DNA from: DAIMZM01 sp036733985
GTDB lineage: Bacteria > Bacillota > Dehalobacteriia > UBA4068
NCBI GenBank assembly: GCA_036733985.1
Contig: DAIMZM010000101.1
Location: 1 to 7,815, forward strand
Length of the DNA stretch: 7,815 bases
Direction of reading: 5' to 3'
The translations under genes and the position numbers were made by a program. Shown one piece after another: positions 1-5,832 of this stretch (position 1 is the first letter of the stretch; the number at the start of each line of letters is the position of its first letter). The notes beneath the pieces were generated by a model. That model was not told the origin of the DNA. It worked only from the letters and a program-made list of their open reading frames with translations, and ran no database searches.

Positions 1-568
1 CACAGCAGACAAAAGCCATCACCGTCTCCAGGTTATCCATGACCTTGGCCAGGTTGCGGCCGGCGGACAGATTGGGGACAGCGGTTTCCGCCTCGGCCAG
101 GGCCTGGACAGCATTTTCTTCCCGCATGAATTCCAGGGTTTTCAGCCAGTCTGTTTGATAAACATTATCCGGCGTCAGGGCCTCCTCCCAGCCGTCCAGA
201 GCATAAGAAACCACGCCGCTATTGGCTGTGGTGACGTTCTGCTGAGCCTGGTTCAGGGGGCTGCTTTGCAGATAACCCACAACCGCCCCGGCGCCGACCC
301 GGCAGCCTTCCTCAACCAGGGGGATGAATTCCCCGGGGGAAGCGGCCTGGAGCAGGTATTCCCGGCGAACCAGAATCATTTCCGCCGGCATTTCCACAGT
401 GGCCGAAGCAGAGGCGGCAGGCACCAAATCCAGACGTAAATAGGCAAAGTAACGCCAGGCGCTGTTCAGCAGCAGCAGCGCGACAATGGCGATGATCAAG
501 ATGGCGGCAGCGTCGGCAGCCCGGCTCCGCGGCTTTTGCCTGCCTGTTTTCAGTCCCGTATCATTCAT
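1..568 (-). CDS. Membrane-anchored HlyD/RND-adaptor-like protein, N-terminal part
   Basis: Open frame of 189 codons from ATG at 568 that runs off the window edge without a stop. The residues seen are a short basic N-terminus (KTGRQKPRSR), one strong hydrophobic segment at about residues 20-39 (AILIIAIVALLLL), then an extracytoplasmic region. Around residues 62-78 and 105-120 the sequence resembles the barrel-sandwich (biotinyl-lipoyl-like) part of HlyD/RND-type adaptors, including a NSGVVSYALDGWEE stretch like the SGIVSY..DG element of a Firmicute HlyD-related family. By inference it is a single-pass membrane protein facing outward, with a role in the envelope or in export; the substrate is unknown. 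The start is fixed by an in-frame TAG at 571-569 directly before the ATG; a second ATG at 564 hits a stop after four codons. No Shine-Dalgarno precedes it. The family call rests on motif memory and is moderate; that it is a real gene is more certain. Confidence 0.72.
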   Translation of the reverse strand, partial: MNDTGLKTGRQKPRSRAADAAAILIIAIVALLLLNSAWRYFAYLRLDLVPAASASATVEMPAEMILVRREYLLQAASPGEFIPLVEEGCRVGAGAVVGYLQSSPLNQAQQNVTTANSGVVSYALDGWEEALTPDNVYQTDWLKTLEFMREENAVQALAEAETAVPNLSAGRNLAKVMDNLETVMAFVCC

Positions 569-574
569 CTATTT

Positions 575-603
575 ATTATAGCAATGGCCGGGACAAACGG
601 CAA
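575..603 (-). promoter_or_regulatory. Sigma-A promoter (extended -10) for the HlyD-like gene
   Basis: Read on the minus strand: TTGCCG at 603-598, a 17-base spacer, then TATAAT at 580-575, preceded by TGC (an extended -10). This is close to the sigma-70/sigma-A consensus. The expected transcription start, about 7 bases past the -10, falls at about 568, which is the first base of the ATG. The resulting mRNA would therefore be leaderless or nearly so. Confidence 0.8.
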
Positions 604-623
604 GGGCGGGATAGTTGAAATTT

Positions 624-678
624 GAGACAAAAAGGCCGGGTCAGCCTGCCTGTTTCCCTCAAAAGGGGGTTTTGTCTC
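624..678. repeat. Inverted repeat, 9-bp perfect arms, 37-base loop
   Basis: GAGACAAAA at 624-632 is the exact reverse complement of TTTTGTCTC at 670-678. The enclosed 37 bases include a smaller CCCT/AGGG pairing possibility (656-668). It lies between the operon terminator (711-743) and the -35 box of the HlyD-like gene (603), so it could be an operator, a secondary transcription-stop structure, or chance. No function can be assigned. Confidence 0.45.
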
Positions 679-710
679 TGATTATCGGCGGTTTTTCACG
701 AAAAGGGGAT

Positions 711-743
711 AAAAAAACTGTGCGCCGGAACACCGGCGCACAG
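711..743 (-). terminator. Rho-independent terminator of the dehydrogenase operon
   Basis: Minus strand: CTGTGCGCCGG, loop TGTT, CCGGCGCACAG (743-718), a perfect 11-bp GC-rich stem with a 4-base loop, followed at once by seven T (717-711). It starts 13 bases after the TAA of the last operon gene (757). The plus strand has no T-tract after the stem, so it acts only on the minus strand. It closes the five-gene unit and separates it from the HlyD-like gene. Confidence 0.95.
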
Positions 744-756
744 CAAGAGGGAAGAA

Positions 757-1917
757 TTAGACCACCGAGGGTTCCAGCAAAAGTTCGCCGGTACGGTAGC
801 GGTCCACGGAGAAGCGTTTGATATCCAAAGGATCCGCTTCATTGCAGATATCATGAGCCACCAGGGTAGCCACACGGGGCGCTACCATGAAGCCGTGGCC
901 GGAGAAACCGCAAATGGTCAGCAGGCCTTCGGCATGCTTGGAATATTCGATGATGGGGTTGCGGTCCGGGCTCATATCATAGAGGCCGGCCCATTGGCGC
1001 ACCACCCGGAGCCCCCGCAGAGCGGGCAGGGCATGGGTGATCACGCTGCAGGCTTCTTCCAGAAACTGCCAGCTGGAGCGGCTATTAAAGCTGACCGGCT
1101 CATTTTCGGCAATACCCATGATGAAGCTGCCATGGGGGGTCTGCTGGACATAGAAGCGGCGGTGGAAGGACATGACCATGGGCATGGGGCCATGGGGGCC
1201 CATCGGCGCTACCGGCTCGGTGACCAGGGCCTGATGCCGTTCGGGGAAGACCGGGATCTCATCGCCCACTTGGGCGGCCAGGCCCGGGGCCCAGCCATTG
1301 GCGCAGTTGATGACCATGGGCGCTTCGAAGCTGCCTTTCGTGGTCTCCACGCCGGTGATCTTGCCGCCGGCGGACTTCAGGGCCGTGACCTCGGTATAGG
1401 TCAGGATATCCACGCCCAGGCGTTTGGCCCCTTCCCCATAAGCAAAGGTGCAGTGGAAGGGATCGGCATGGCCGTCCTTCTGGCAGAAGGTGGCGCCGTA
1501 CAGGCCCTGGGTATTGATGAAGGGCACATAGTCGTAGACTTCCTTCTCCAGATCCACCATATGGGATTCCACACCCAGCTTATGCTGGACAGCCAGGTTC
1601 AGCTGGAACTGATCCCATTCTTTTTCCGTGCAGGCGATCAGCAGATAGCCGGCCTGGTTCAGGCCGCAGTTGCCTTTGTAACCGGTATATTCTTCCAGGT
1701 TCTCGAAGATATGGGTGCTCTCCACCGCCAGGGTGGCGTTCAGCTCGGAACCCCACTGCTGGCGGATGCCCGCGCCGCAACGGCCGGTGGCGCCGGAAGC
1801 CAGGTAACCCTTTTCGATAAGCAGGATATCGGTAAGGCCCCGCTTGGCCAGCTCAAAAGCGATGGAGCAGCCGACGATGCCGCCACCGACGATGATGATT
1901 TCATAGTGGTTCTTCAT
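757..1917 (-). CDS. DAAO-fold FAD-dependent amino/imino acid dehydrogenase (beta/HcnC-like subunit)
   Basis: A protein of 386 aa, the usual length of sarcosine oxidase beta, HcnC and D-hydroxyproline/L-proline dehydrogenase catalytic subunits. The FAD Rossmann motif is at the N-terminus (GGGIVG, residues 11-16), with Glu35 at the end of the second beta strand to bind the ribose. The DAAO-superfamily C-terminal signatures are RQWAGLYDMSPDRNPIIE (307-324) and GFSGHGF (337-343). There is no signal peptide or membrane segment, so it should be cytoplasmic. It would oxidise a C-N bond of an amino or imino acid (proline, hydroxyproline, sarcosine, glycine or an opine) and pass electrons to the partner subunits; the substrate cannot be read from the sequence. 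The ATG lies 3 bases after the stop of the BFD-like gene, whose last codons carry the AAGGAGG ribosome binding site. It is the last gene of the operon, followed by a terminator. Confidence 0.93.
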   Translation of the reverse strand: MKNHYEIIIVGGGIVGCSIAFELAKRGLTDILLIEKGYLASGATGRCGAGIRQQWGSELNATLAVESTHIFENLEEYTGYKGNCGLNQAGYLLIACTEKEWDQFQLNLAVQHKLGVESHMVDLEKEVYDYVPFINTQGLYGATFCQKDGHADPFHCTFAYGEGAKRLGVDILTYTEVTALKSAGGKITGVETTKGSFEAPMVINCANGWAPGLAAQVGDEIPVFPERHQALVTEPVAPMGPHGPMPMVMSFHRRFYVQQTPHGSFIMGIAENEPVSFNSRSSWQFLEEACSVITHALPALRGLRVVRQWAGLYDMSPDRNPIIEYSKHAEGLLTICGFSGHGFMVAPRVATLVAHDICNEADPLDIKRFSVDRYRTGELLLEPSVV

Positions 1918-1920
1918 GGA

Positions 1921-2202
1921 TCATTCGCCTCCTTCCGCATGCGCGTCAGCCAAAGCGCCCATACTGATGGGTTTCACCGGCGCCCGGAAGGTCGGCATCA
2001 GCACTTCTTCCATAGGGATGCCGTAAATGCGGGACAATTCCTGGGCAATCAATTGGCGGCAGGTACGGCCCTGGCAAGGGCCCATGCCGGCGCGGGTCAC
2101 GCGCTTGATTTCATCAATGGTCTCATAGCCGTCGGCGATCACTTCCATCAGCCTTTCCCTTGTGATGTCTTCGCAGCGGCAGATCAAAATCTGGTCAGCC
2201 AT
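1921..2202 (-). CDS. BFD-type [2Fe-2S]-binding subunit
   Basis: A 93-aa protein with the bacterioferritin-associated-ferredoxin (Fer2_BFD) pattern: Cys8-x-Cys10 in ICRCED near the start and Cys43-x4-Cys48 in GPCQGRTC, four ligands for one [2Fe-2S] cluster. After the domain comes a tail with RAPVKPISMGAL (about residues 73-84), which resembles the linker found after this domain in sarcosine oxidase alpha and HcnB-type proteins. In HcnB and related subunits the domain is fused to the C-terminus of the FAD/NAD oxidoreductase; here it is a separate gene, comparable to the small subunit of archaeal dye-linked proline dehydrogenases. It is probably an electron relay between the flavins. Its ATG overlaps the TAA of the preceding gene by one base (TAATG), indicating translational coupling. 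Confidence 0.9.
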   Translation of the reverse strand: MADQILICRCEDITRERLMEVIADGYETIDEIKRVTRAGMGPCQGRTCRQLIAQELSRIYGIPMEEVLMPTFRAPVKPISMGALADAHAEGGE

Positions 2203-2696
2203 TATTTATACCCCCCCACCTTGATATTTCTGACCTCCATAGCCAGCGCCTGGGGTACCTTCAGCGTGATGGTATAAGTTTTGTTCTTCTTGCCGCCGGA
2301 GGTTACGCGTTCCACCTCAAACCAACCTAGTTCTTCGCCGGCCCGGGAGAGGCCGCAGGCATACTGGCCCTTTTCCGGCACCGGCACATACTCGAAGGGG
2401 AGCTTGACCAGGGCGTAATCATCGCTGTAGCTCTTATCCACCACAAAGATCGCCAGTCCCGGGCACTTGGCAATGCAGAGGCTGCAGCCATTGCATTTTT
2501 CCTCGTCCAGCACAGGCACATCATTGATGGACCCGGGCATGGTGATAGCCCCCTGGGGGCAGGCCTTCACACAGGGATTGCAGGGAATCTCCTGGAAGCA
2601 TTCGATGATCGATACCGGACCTTTGGCCAGCCGCTCCACAGACGGGGTGACTTTGGCCAGATCTTCCTTGGTGGGAATTCCGTCATTGATAAGCAT
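2202..2696 (-). CDS. Ferredoxin-like 4Fe-4S subunit with atypical first motif
   Basis: A protein of 164 aa (about 18 kDa), near the 19-kDa subunit of the four-subunit archaeal L-proline dehydrogenase as I recall it. The second motif is canonical: Cys68-x2-Cys71-x2-Cys74-x3-Cys78-Pro. The first reads Cys39-x2-Cys42-x3-Cys46-Pro, but the usual first Cys (residue 36) is Glu and another Cys lies at 33 (ECFQEIPCNPC). The C-terminal third (about 90-164) has no recognised motif and is rich in beta-type residues; it may dock on the other subunits. The likely role is intramolecular electron transfer, possibly an exit to free ferredoxin. The start ATG overlaps the previous stop (TAATG), with GGGAGG about 9 bases upstream. 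It is the operon member absent from HcnABC, which makes the complex resemble archaeal proline dehydrogenase more than cyanide synthase. Confidence 0.88.
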   Translation of the reverse strand: MLINDGIPTKEDLAKVTPSVERLAKGPVSIIECFQEIPCNPCVKACPQGAITMPGSINDVPVLDEEKCNGCSLCIAKCPGLAIFVVDKSYSDDYALVKLPFEYVPVPEKGQYACGLSRAGEELGWFEVERVTSGGKKNKTYTITLKVPQALAMEVRNIKVGGYK

Positions 2697-3787
2697 TATT
2701 TTGCGCCTCCCTTCTCCGCAACTTTTTCCAGACCCATGCGGATACGCTCACCCATGGGGCCGGCCCGGAGCTCATCCAGCTCCTTCATGGCGTCCTGCTG
2801 CAGGGCAGGGGCCACATCCGCGCCATAGCCCAGGCTGGCGGCGGCGGATAAGCCTGCCAGCTTGCCTTCCACCATGGCCGAGCTGGCTTCTTCGATGCCG
2901 CTGACATCGCCGGCCACAAAGATGCCGGGTACGGTGGTCTCCAGATAATCGTCAATGATCGGCACATGGCCGCTTAATTCCCGAATGAAAGCCATCTCGC
3001 AGCCGGCCTGCCAGCACAGCTCAGTCAAGGGCGAAAGGCCCACGGCCAGGCAGATGGTATCGCATTTAATATCTTCTTCCGTGCCGGGTATGGGCTGCCA
3101 GTTGGCGTCGATCTTGGCGATCCTGGCCCCTTCCACATGGCCGTCGCCATAGGCTTCCAGAATGGTGTGGCAGGTGCGGACAGGGATGCCGGCCCGCTGG
3201 ATCTTGGAGGCATGCACCAGGTAGCCGCCGATCTTGGGCAGAGCCTCGATCACCGCCACGGTTTCCACCCCCGCCTGCTTCAGCTGATAGGAGACGATCA
3301 GGCCGATATTGCCCGCGCCCACCATCAGCACCCGCTCGGCAGGCTTGACGCCGCTGACGTTCATCAGGGTCTGCACAGCGCCGGCGCCATAAATGCCAGG
3401 CAGGTCATTGCCGGGGAAAGCAAGAAATTTTTCCGCAGCGCCGGTGGCGATCACGGTGCGCTGGGGCTTAATTTTGATATGTTTGCCTTCATGCTCGCAA
3501 GTGGCGATGCCGTCCTCATAAATGCCCAGCATCGTGGTATCGGTCCAAATTTCGATATTCGGGTCGTTCTTGGCGTTTTCCAACAGCATCTGGCCGATCT
3601 GATAGCCCCGGTCGCCGGCATACTGTTTTTCCGAGCCGAAGAACTTATGGGTTTGTTTGACCAGCTGGCCGCCGGGCACATCGTCCCGCTCGCAGATTAA
3701 AACCTTCGCCCCCAAGGAACTGGCGGAAAGCGCCGCGCACAAGCCGGCCGGGCCGCCGCCCACTACTAGGATCTCTACCTGCTTCAT
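2696..3787 (-). CDS. FAD/NAD(P)-dependent oxidoreductase subunit (HcnB/alpha-like, without BFD tail)
   Basis: A protein of 363 aa. The FAD Rossmann motif is GGGPAG (10-15), the second dinucleotide fold is VGAGNIG (156-162), and the C-terminal FAD motif is GIFVAGDVSG (288-297). Glu181 follows the second fold's beta strand, which favours NAD(H) over NADP(H) (inference). No CxxC redox disulfide is seen, so it is not a thioredoxin reductase. The protein matches the middle part of sarcosine oxidase alpha and the N-terminal part of HcnB or D-hydroxyproline dehydrogenase alpha. It should accept electrons from the catalytic subunit and hand them to NAD or another acceptor. Start choice: the frame is open further upstream, but ATG at 3787 overlaps the preceding TGA as ATGA, and it puts GGGPAG at the normal distance from the N-terminus; AAGGGGG lies upstream. 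Its TAA overlaps the ATG of the next gene by one base. Confidence 0.92.
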   Translation of the reverse strand: MKQVEILVVGGGPAGLCAALSASSLGAKVLICERDDVPGGQLVKQTHKFFGSEKQYAGDRGYQIGQMLLENAKNDPNIEIWTDTTMLGIYEDGIATCEHEGKHIKIKPQRTVIATGAAEKFLAFPGNDLPGIYGAGAVQTLMNVSGVKPAERVLMVGAGNIGLIVSYQLKQAGVETVAVIEALPKIGGYLVHASKIQRAGIPVRTCHTILEAYGDGHVEGARIAKIDANWQPIPGTEEDIKCDTICLAVGLSPLTELCWQAGCEMAFIRELSGHVPIIDDYLETTVPGIFVAGDVSGIEEASSAMVEGKLAGLSAAASLGYGADVAPALQQDAMKELDELRAGPMGERIRMGLEKVAEKGGAK

Positions 3788-4092
3788 ACTTTGACGACCC
3801 CCTTCCCCTTCTGTTCTTCCACCCGCATGCCGGGTTTGCATTTGATGACGCAGACCCGCATATTCGGCTCACCGTCCACGGCCATAAAGCAGCTGGAGCA
3901 ATTGCCGATCGCGCAGAACAGGCCCCGCGGGCGATGCAGCTCCGGACTGGTGCCAAGCTGACGGATACCGGCGGCATGCAGGGCCGCCACGATCGTCTCA
4001 TTGGCATATCCTTCGACTTCTTGCCCGTTGTAGTAGAAGGTGAACTTCTCCCCGCGCTCAAAGTCTAATACCGGATGGTCCTCAATTCTCAT
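3784..4092 (-). CDS. Plant-type [2Fe-2S] protein (HcnA / sarcosine oxidase alpha N-terminal-like subunit)
   Basis: A 102-aa protein with a Fer2-like fold and the ligand pattern Cys60-x4-Cys65-x2-Cys68-x12-Cys81, plus an extra Cys85. The segment GLFCAIGNCSSCFMAVDG is typical of HcnA and of the N-terminus of sarcosine oxidase alpha. It should carry one [2Fe-2S] cluster and relay electrons within the complex. It is the first gene of the operon, starting about 48 bases downstream of the predicted sigma-54 start site. Start choice: the frame can be extended to a TTG at 4113, but that would place the AAGGAGGG ribosome binding site (about 4109-4102) inside the coding region. ATG at 4092, 10 bases after the SD, is preferred, and it begins MRIEDHPVLDF, as expected for the family. 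The stop overlaps the next start (ATGA). Confidence 0.9.
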   Translation of the reverse strand: MRIEDHPVLDFERGEKFTFYYNGQEVEGYANETIVAALHAAGIRQLGTSPELHRPRGLFCAIGNCSSCFMAVDGEPNMRVCVIKCKPGMRVEEQKGKGVVKV

Positions 4093-4101
4093 TACCCATT
4101 T

Positions 4102-4109
4102 CCCTCCTT
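4102..4109 (-). promoter_or_regulatory. Ribosome binding site of the first operon gene
   Basis: Minus-strand AAGGAGGG is a near-perfect Shine-Dalgarno located 9-10 bases before ATG at 4092. It decides that start over the in-frame TTG at 4113, which lies upstream of it. Confidence 0.85.
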
Positions 4110-4150
4110 GCAATAGAATTTGCTCAGAACAAACCTACACCAATTAATAA

Positions 4151-4166
4151 AGCAATTTACGTGCCA
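4151..4166 (-). promoter_or_regulatory. Sigma-54 (-24/-12) promoter of the dehydrogenase operon
   Basis: The minus strand reads TTGGCACGTAAATTGCT: TGGCAC at 4166-4161, five bases, TTGCT at 4155-4151. This agrees with the RpoN consensus TGGCAC-N5-TTGCW at all specified positions, with the invariant GG and GC at the proper spacing. The predicted transcription start is about 4140, about 48 bases before the ATG. The gene directly upstream encodes a sigma-54 activator, which makes the assignment very likely. Confidence 0.93.
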
Positions 4167-4192
4167 AAAAATATATTTTCCAGAAAGATATT

Positions 4193-4222
4193 AAAAAAAT
4201 ACTGGTTTGCAAAAGACCAGTA
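4193..4222 (-). terminator. Probable intrinsic terminator after the sigma-54 activator gene
   Basis: Minus strand: TACTGGT (4222-4216), 9-base loop, ACCAGTA (4206-4200), a perfect 7-bp stem followed directly by seven T (4199-4193). It lies 94 bases after the activator's TAG and 27 bases upstream of the -24 element, so it would keep activator transcripts from entering the operon. The stem is modest and only about half GC. The same inverted repeat, centred about 70 bases upstream of the predicted start site, could instead be a protein-binding site. Confidence 0.68.
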
Positions 4223-4287
4223 AAAGTGTTGAAAAAAATCAGATTATTGCAAAGAACGGATTAAACTCTGAATTTGCATGTATTCAT

Positions 4288-4325
4288 GTACAGTTAATTA
4301 GACAGAAACGTACAACTATCTGTAC
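4288..4325. promoter_or_regulatory. Candidate upstream activator sequence with GTAC half-sites
   Basis: GTACAG (4288-4293) and CTGTAC (4320-4325) form an inverted repeat, with another GTACA at 4310-4314 that itself pairs with TGTAC (4321-4325) across 6 bases. The GTAC cores begin at 4288, 4310 and 4322. They lie about 145-185 bases upstream of the predicted sigma-54 start, in the usual range for enhancer sites, and overlap the 3' end of the activator gene. This is an inference from position and symmetry only. Confidence 0.4.
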
Positions 4326-5797
4326 TCGTTTTTGCCTTTACCGGCAATCTGATATTTGTTCAATTTATAATAGAGAGTGCTGCGGGGTACGCCTAACAGC
4401 CTGGCGGCACGGCTGCGGTCGCCATGGGCTTTTTCCAGGGCCTGGATGATCATGTCCCGCTCGGCCCGGTCTTTGACATCGGCCAGCTGGCCGGGAAAAA
4501 CATCGACGTTGCTGCTTTCGCCGTATTTGATCAGGCTGGGCAAATCCTTCACATGGATACCGCTGGAATCGGAAAGCACCACCAGCCGCTCCACCACATT
4601 ACGCAGTTCCCGGATATTCCCCGGCCAGGAGTAATTGGTCATATAGTTGACGACCTCCGGGTCGATATGCTTCACCGCTATCCCCTGCTTCAGGCAGAAT
4701 TCCCTGAGGAATAAATAAATCAGCTGGCTGATATCCTCCTTCCGCTCCCTTAAGGGCGGGATTTCCAGCGCCACCACATTGATGCGGTAATACAAATCGT
4801 CCCGGAAGCGGCCTTCCTCGATCATCCGGGATAAATCCCGGTTGGTGGCGGACAGCAGGCGCACGTCCACCTCGATGGGGTCGCCGCCGCCCACCCGGTA
4901 AAAACGCTGGTTCTGCAGAACCCGCAGCAGCTTCACCTGCATATCTAAAGGCAGCTCGCCGATTTCATCCAGGAACAGGGTGCCTTGGTTGGCCTCCTCG
5001 AATTTGCCCCGATGCCCCCGCCGGTCCGCGCCGGTAAAAGCGCCGGGCGCATAGCCGAAAAGCTCGCTCTCAAAAAGGCTGGCGGGAATGGCCCCGCAGT
5101 TCAGCACCACAAAGGGTTTGTCATGGCGGTTGCTGGCTTTATGGATGGCTTCGGCAAACAGCTCCTTACCCGTGCCGCTTTCGCCCCGGAGCAGGATGCT
5201 CACATTGGTATTGGCCACCCTTTTCGCCATATCCAGCACCGTGGTCAGGGCGGGGCTGCGGCCATAAATCTTTTCAAAAGCGTCTGCCGGGCGGTTGAAT
5301 TTATCGATTTCCCGCTTTAAATTATTGACCTGGGTATTGCTGCGGGCCAGCTCATTACTGAGGCGCATGGTCTCGGTGATCTCCCGCTCCGAAGTCAAAG
5401 CTCCCAAGACCCGGTCCTGATGCATGATGGGGGAAGCATTGATCAGCACATGCTGGCCCAGGACAGGCTGATGATAGCGGTCCCGGATGGGCTTGCCGCT
5501 GGACAGCGCGTTATCCTGCACCTTGGTAATGACCAGATTGGAGAAGAAATCCGTGATATGGCGGCCCAGAGTCTCGGAAGCTTTGATTTTATAGCGCTGC
5601 TCCGCCCGCTCATTCCACATGGTGACCACGCCGTTTTCATCAATGCCGCAAATGGATTCGCTGGAGGTGGCCAGCAGAGCCTCAATGGCCGCGGCCAGCA
5701 ATTCATTCTCTTGCCGCAGCCTTTGGATCAGATCATTGGCAGCAGCTTCATCACGGGGTTCGGCGAACTCCAGGGGATGGAAAACATGGTGCGACAT
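4316..5797 (-). CDS. Sigma-54-dependent transcriptional activator with PAS domain
   Basis: A 493-aa protein. A short helical N-terminus (about 15-42) leads into a PAS domain (about 40-145, with SESICGIDENGVVTMWNERA), then a coiled linker (about 143-168). The AAA+ domain follows: Walker A GESGTGKE (205-212), the sigma-54 contact loop GAFTGA (252-257), Walker B LFLDEIGE (274-281), sensor SATNRDL (316-322) and arginine-finger region RFRDDLYYRIN (330-340). A Fis-type helix-turn-helix closes the protein (about 446-482, DRSRAARLLGVPRSTLYYKLNKY). There is no receiver domain, so it is not a classic two-component regulator; the PAS domain probably senses a small molecule or redox state. It sits next to, and points toward, the sigma-54-driven operon and should be its activator. 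The architecture resembles proline/amino-acid catabolism activators, but the ligand is unknown. ATG at 5797 has a weak SD (GAGAGGCGG). Confidence 0.94.
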   Translation of the reverse strand: MSHHVFHPLEFAEPRDEAAANDLIQRLRQENELLAAAIEALLATSSESICGIDENGVVTMWNERAEQRYKIKASETLGRHITDFFSNLVITKVQDNALSSGKPIRDRYHQPVLGQHVLINASPIMHQDRVLGALTSEREITETMRLSNELARSNTQVNNLKREIDKFNRPADAFEKIYGRSPALTTVLDMAKRVANTNVSILLRGESGTGKELFAEAIHKASNRHDKPFVVLNCGAIPASLFESELFGYAPGAFTGADRRGHRGKFEEANQGTLFLDEIGELPLDMQVKLLRVLQNQRFYRVGGGDPIEVDVRLLSATNRDLSRMIEEGRFRDDLYYRINVVALEIPPLRERKEDISQLIYLFLREFCLKQGIAVKHIDPEVVNYMTNYSWPGNIRELRNVVERLVVLSDSSGIHVKDLPSLIKYGESSNVDVFPGQLADVKDRAERDMIIQALEKAHGDRSRAARLLGVPRSTLYYKLNKYQIAGKGKNEYR

Positions 5798-5832
5798 TTG
5801 CTGACCGCCTCTCTGTCTAAATTCCTGACACT

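Noticed and set aside
853..2277. 474-aa open frame on the plus strand
   Set aside because: It is antisense to the DAAO-fold and BFD-like genes, which have clear motifs. Its composition (Gly, Ala, His, Asp rich, low complexity) is typical of the opposite-strand shadow of a GC-rich gene; no motif and no plausible promoter were seen.
3137..3700. 187-aa plus-strand open frame
   Set aside because: Shadow of the FAD/NAD oxidoreductase gene; no recognisable domain.
2696..3787. Thioredoxin reductase
   Set aside because: The fold is similar, but the CxxC redox-active disulfide is missing and the operon context is that of an amino-acid dehydrogenase.
3788..3841. 18-codon N-terminal extension of the FAD/NAD oxidoreductase
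   Set aside because: It would overlap the preceding gene by over 50 bases and push GGGPAG away from the N-terminus; the ATGA start at 3787 fits better.
757..4092. Hydrogen cyanide synthase HcnABC
   Set aside because: The subunits are related, but the complex is split into five and has an additional ferredoxin-like protein absent from HcnABC; cyanide production cannot be inferred from family membership.
4093..4113. TTG start extending the first operon gene by 7 residues
   Set aside because: The extension contains the AAGGAGGG ribosome binding site itself, so the ATG after it is the likely start.
4207..4449. 80-aa plus-strand open frame across the sigma-54 control region
   Set aside because: It overlaps the activator's HTH-coding end and the terminator/enhancer region; no ribosome binding site and no protein-like composition.
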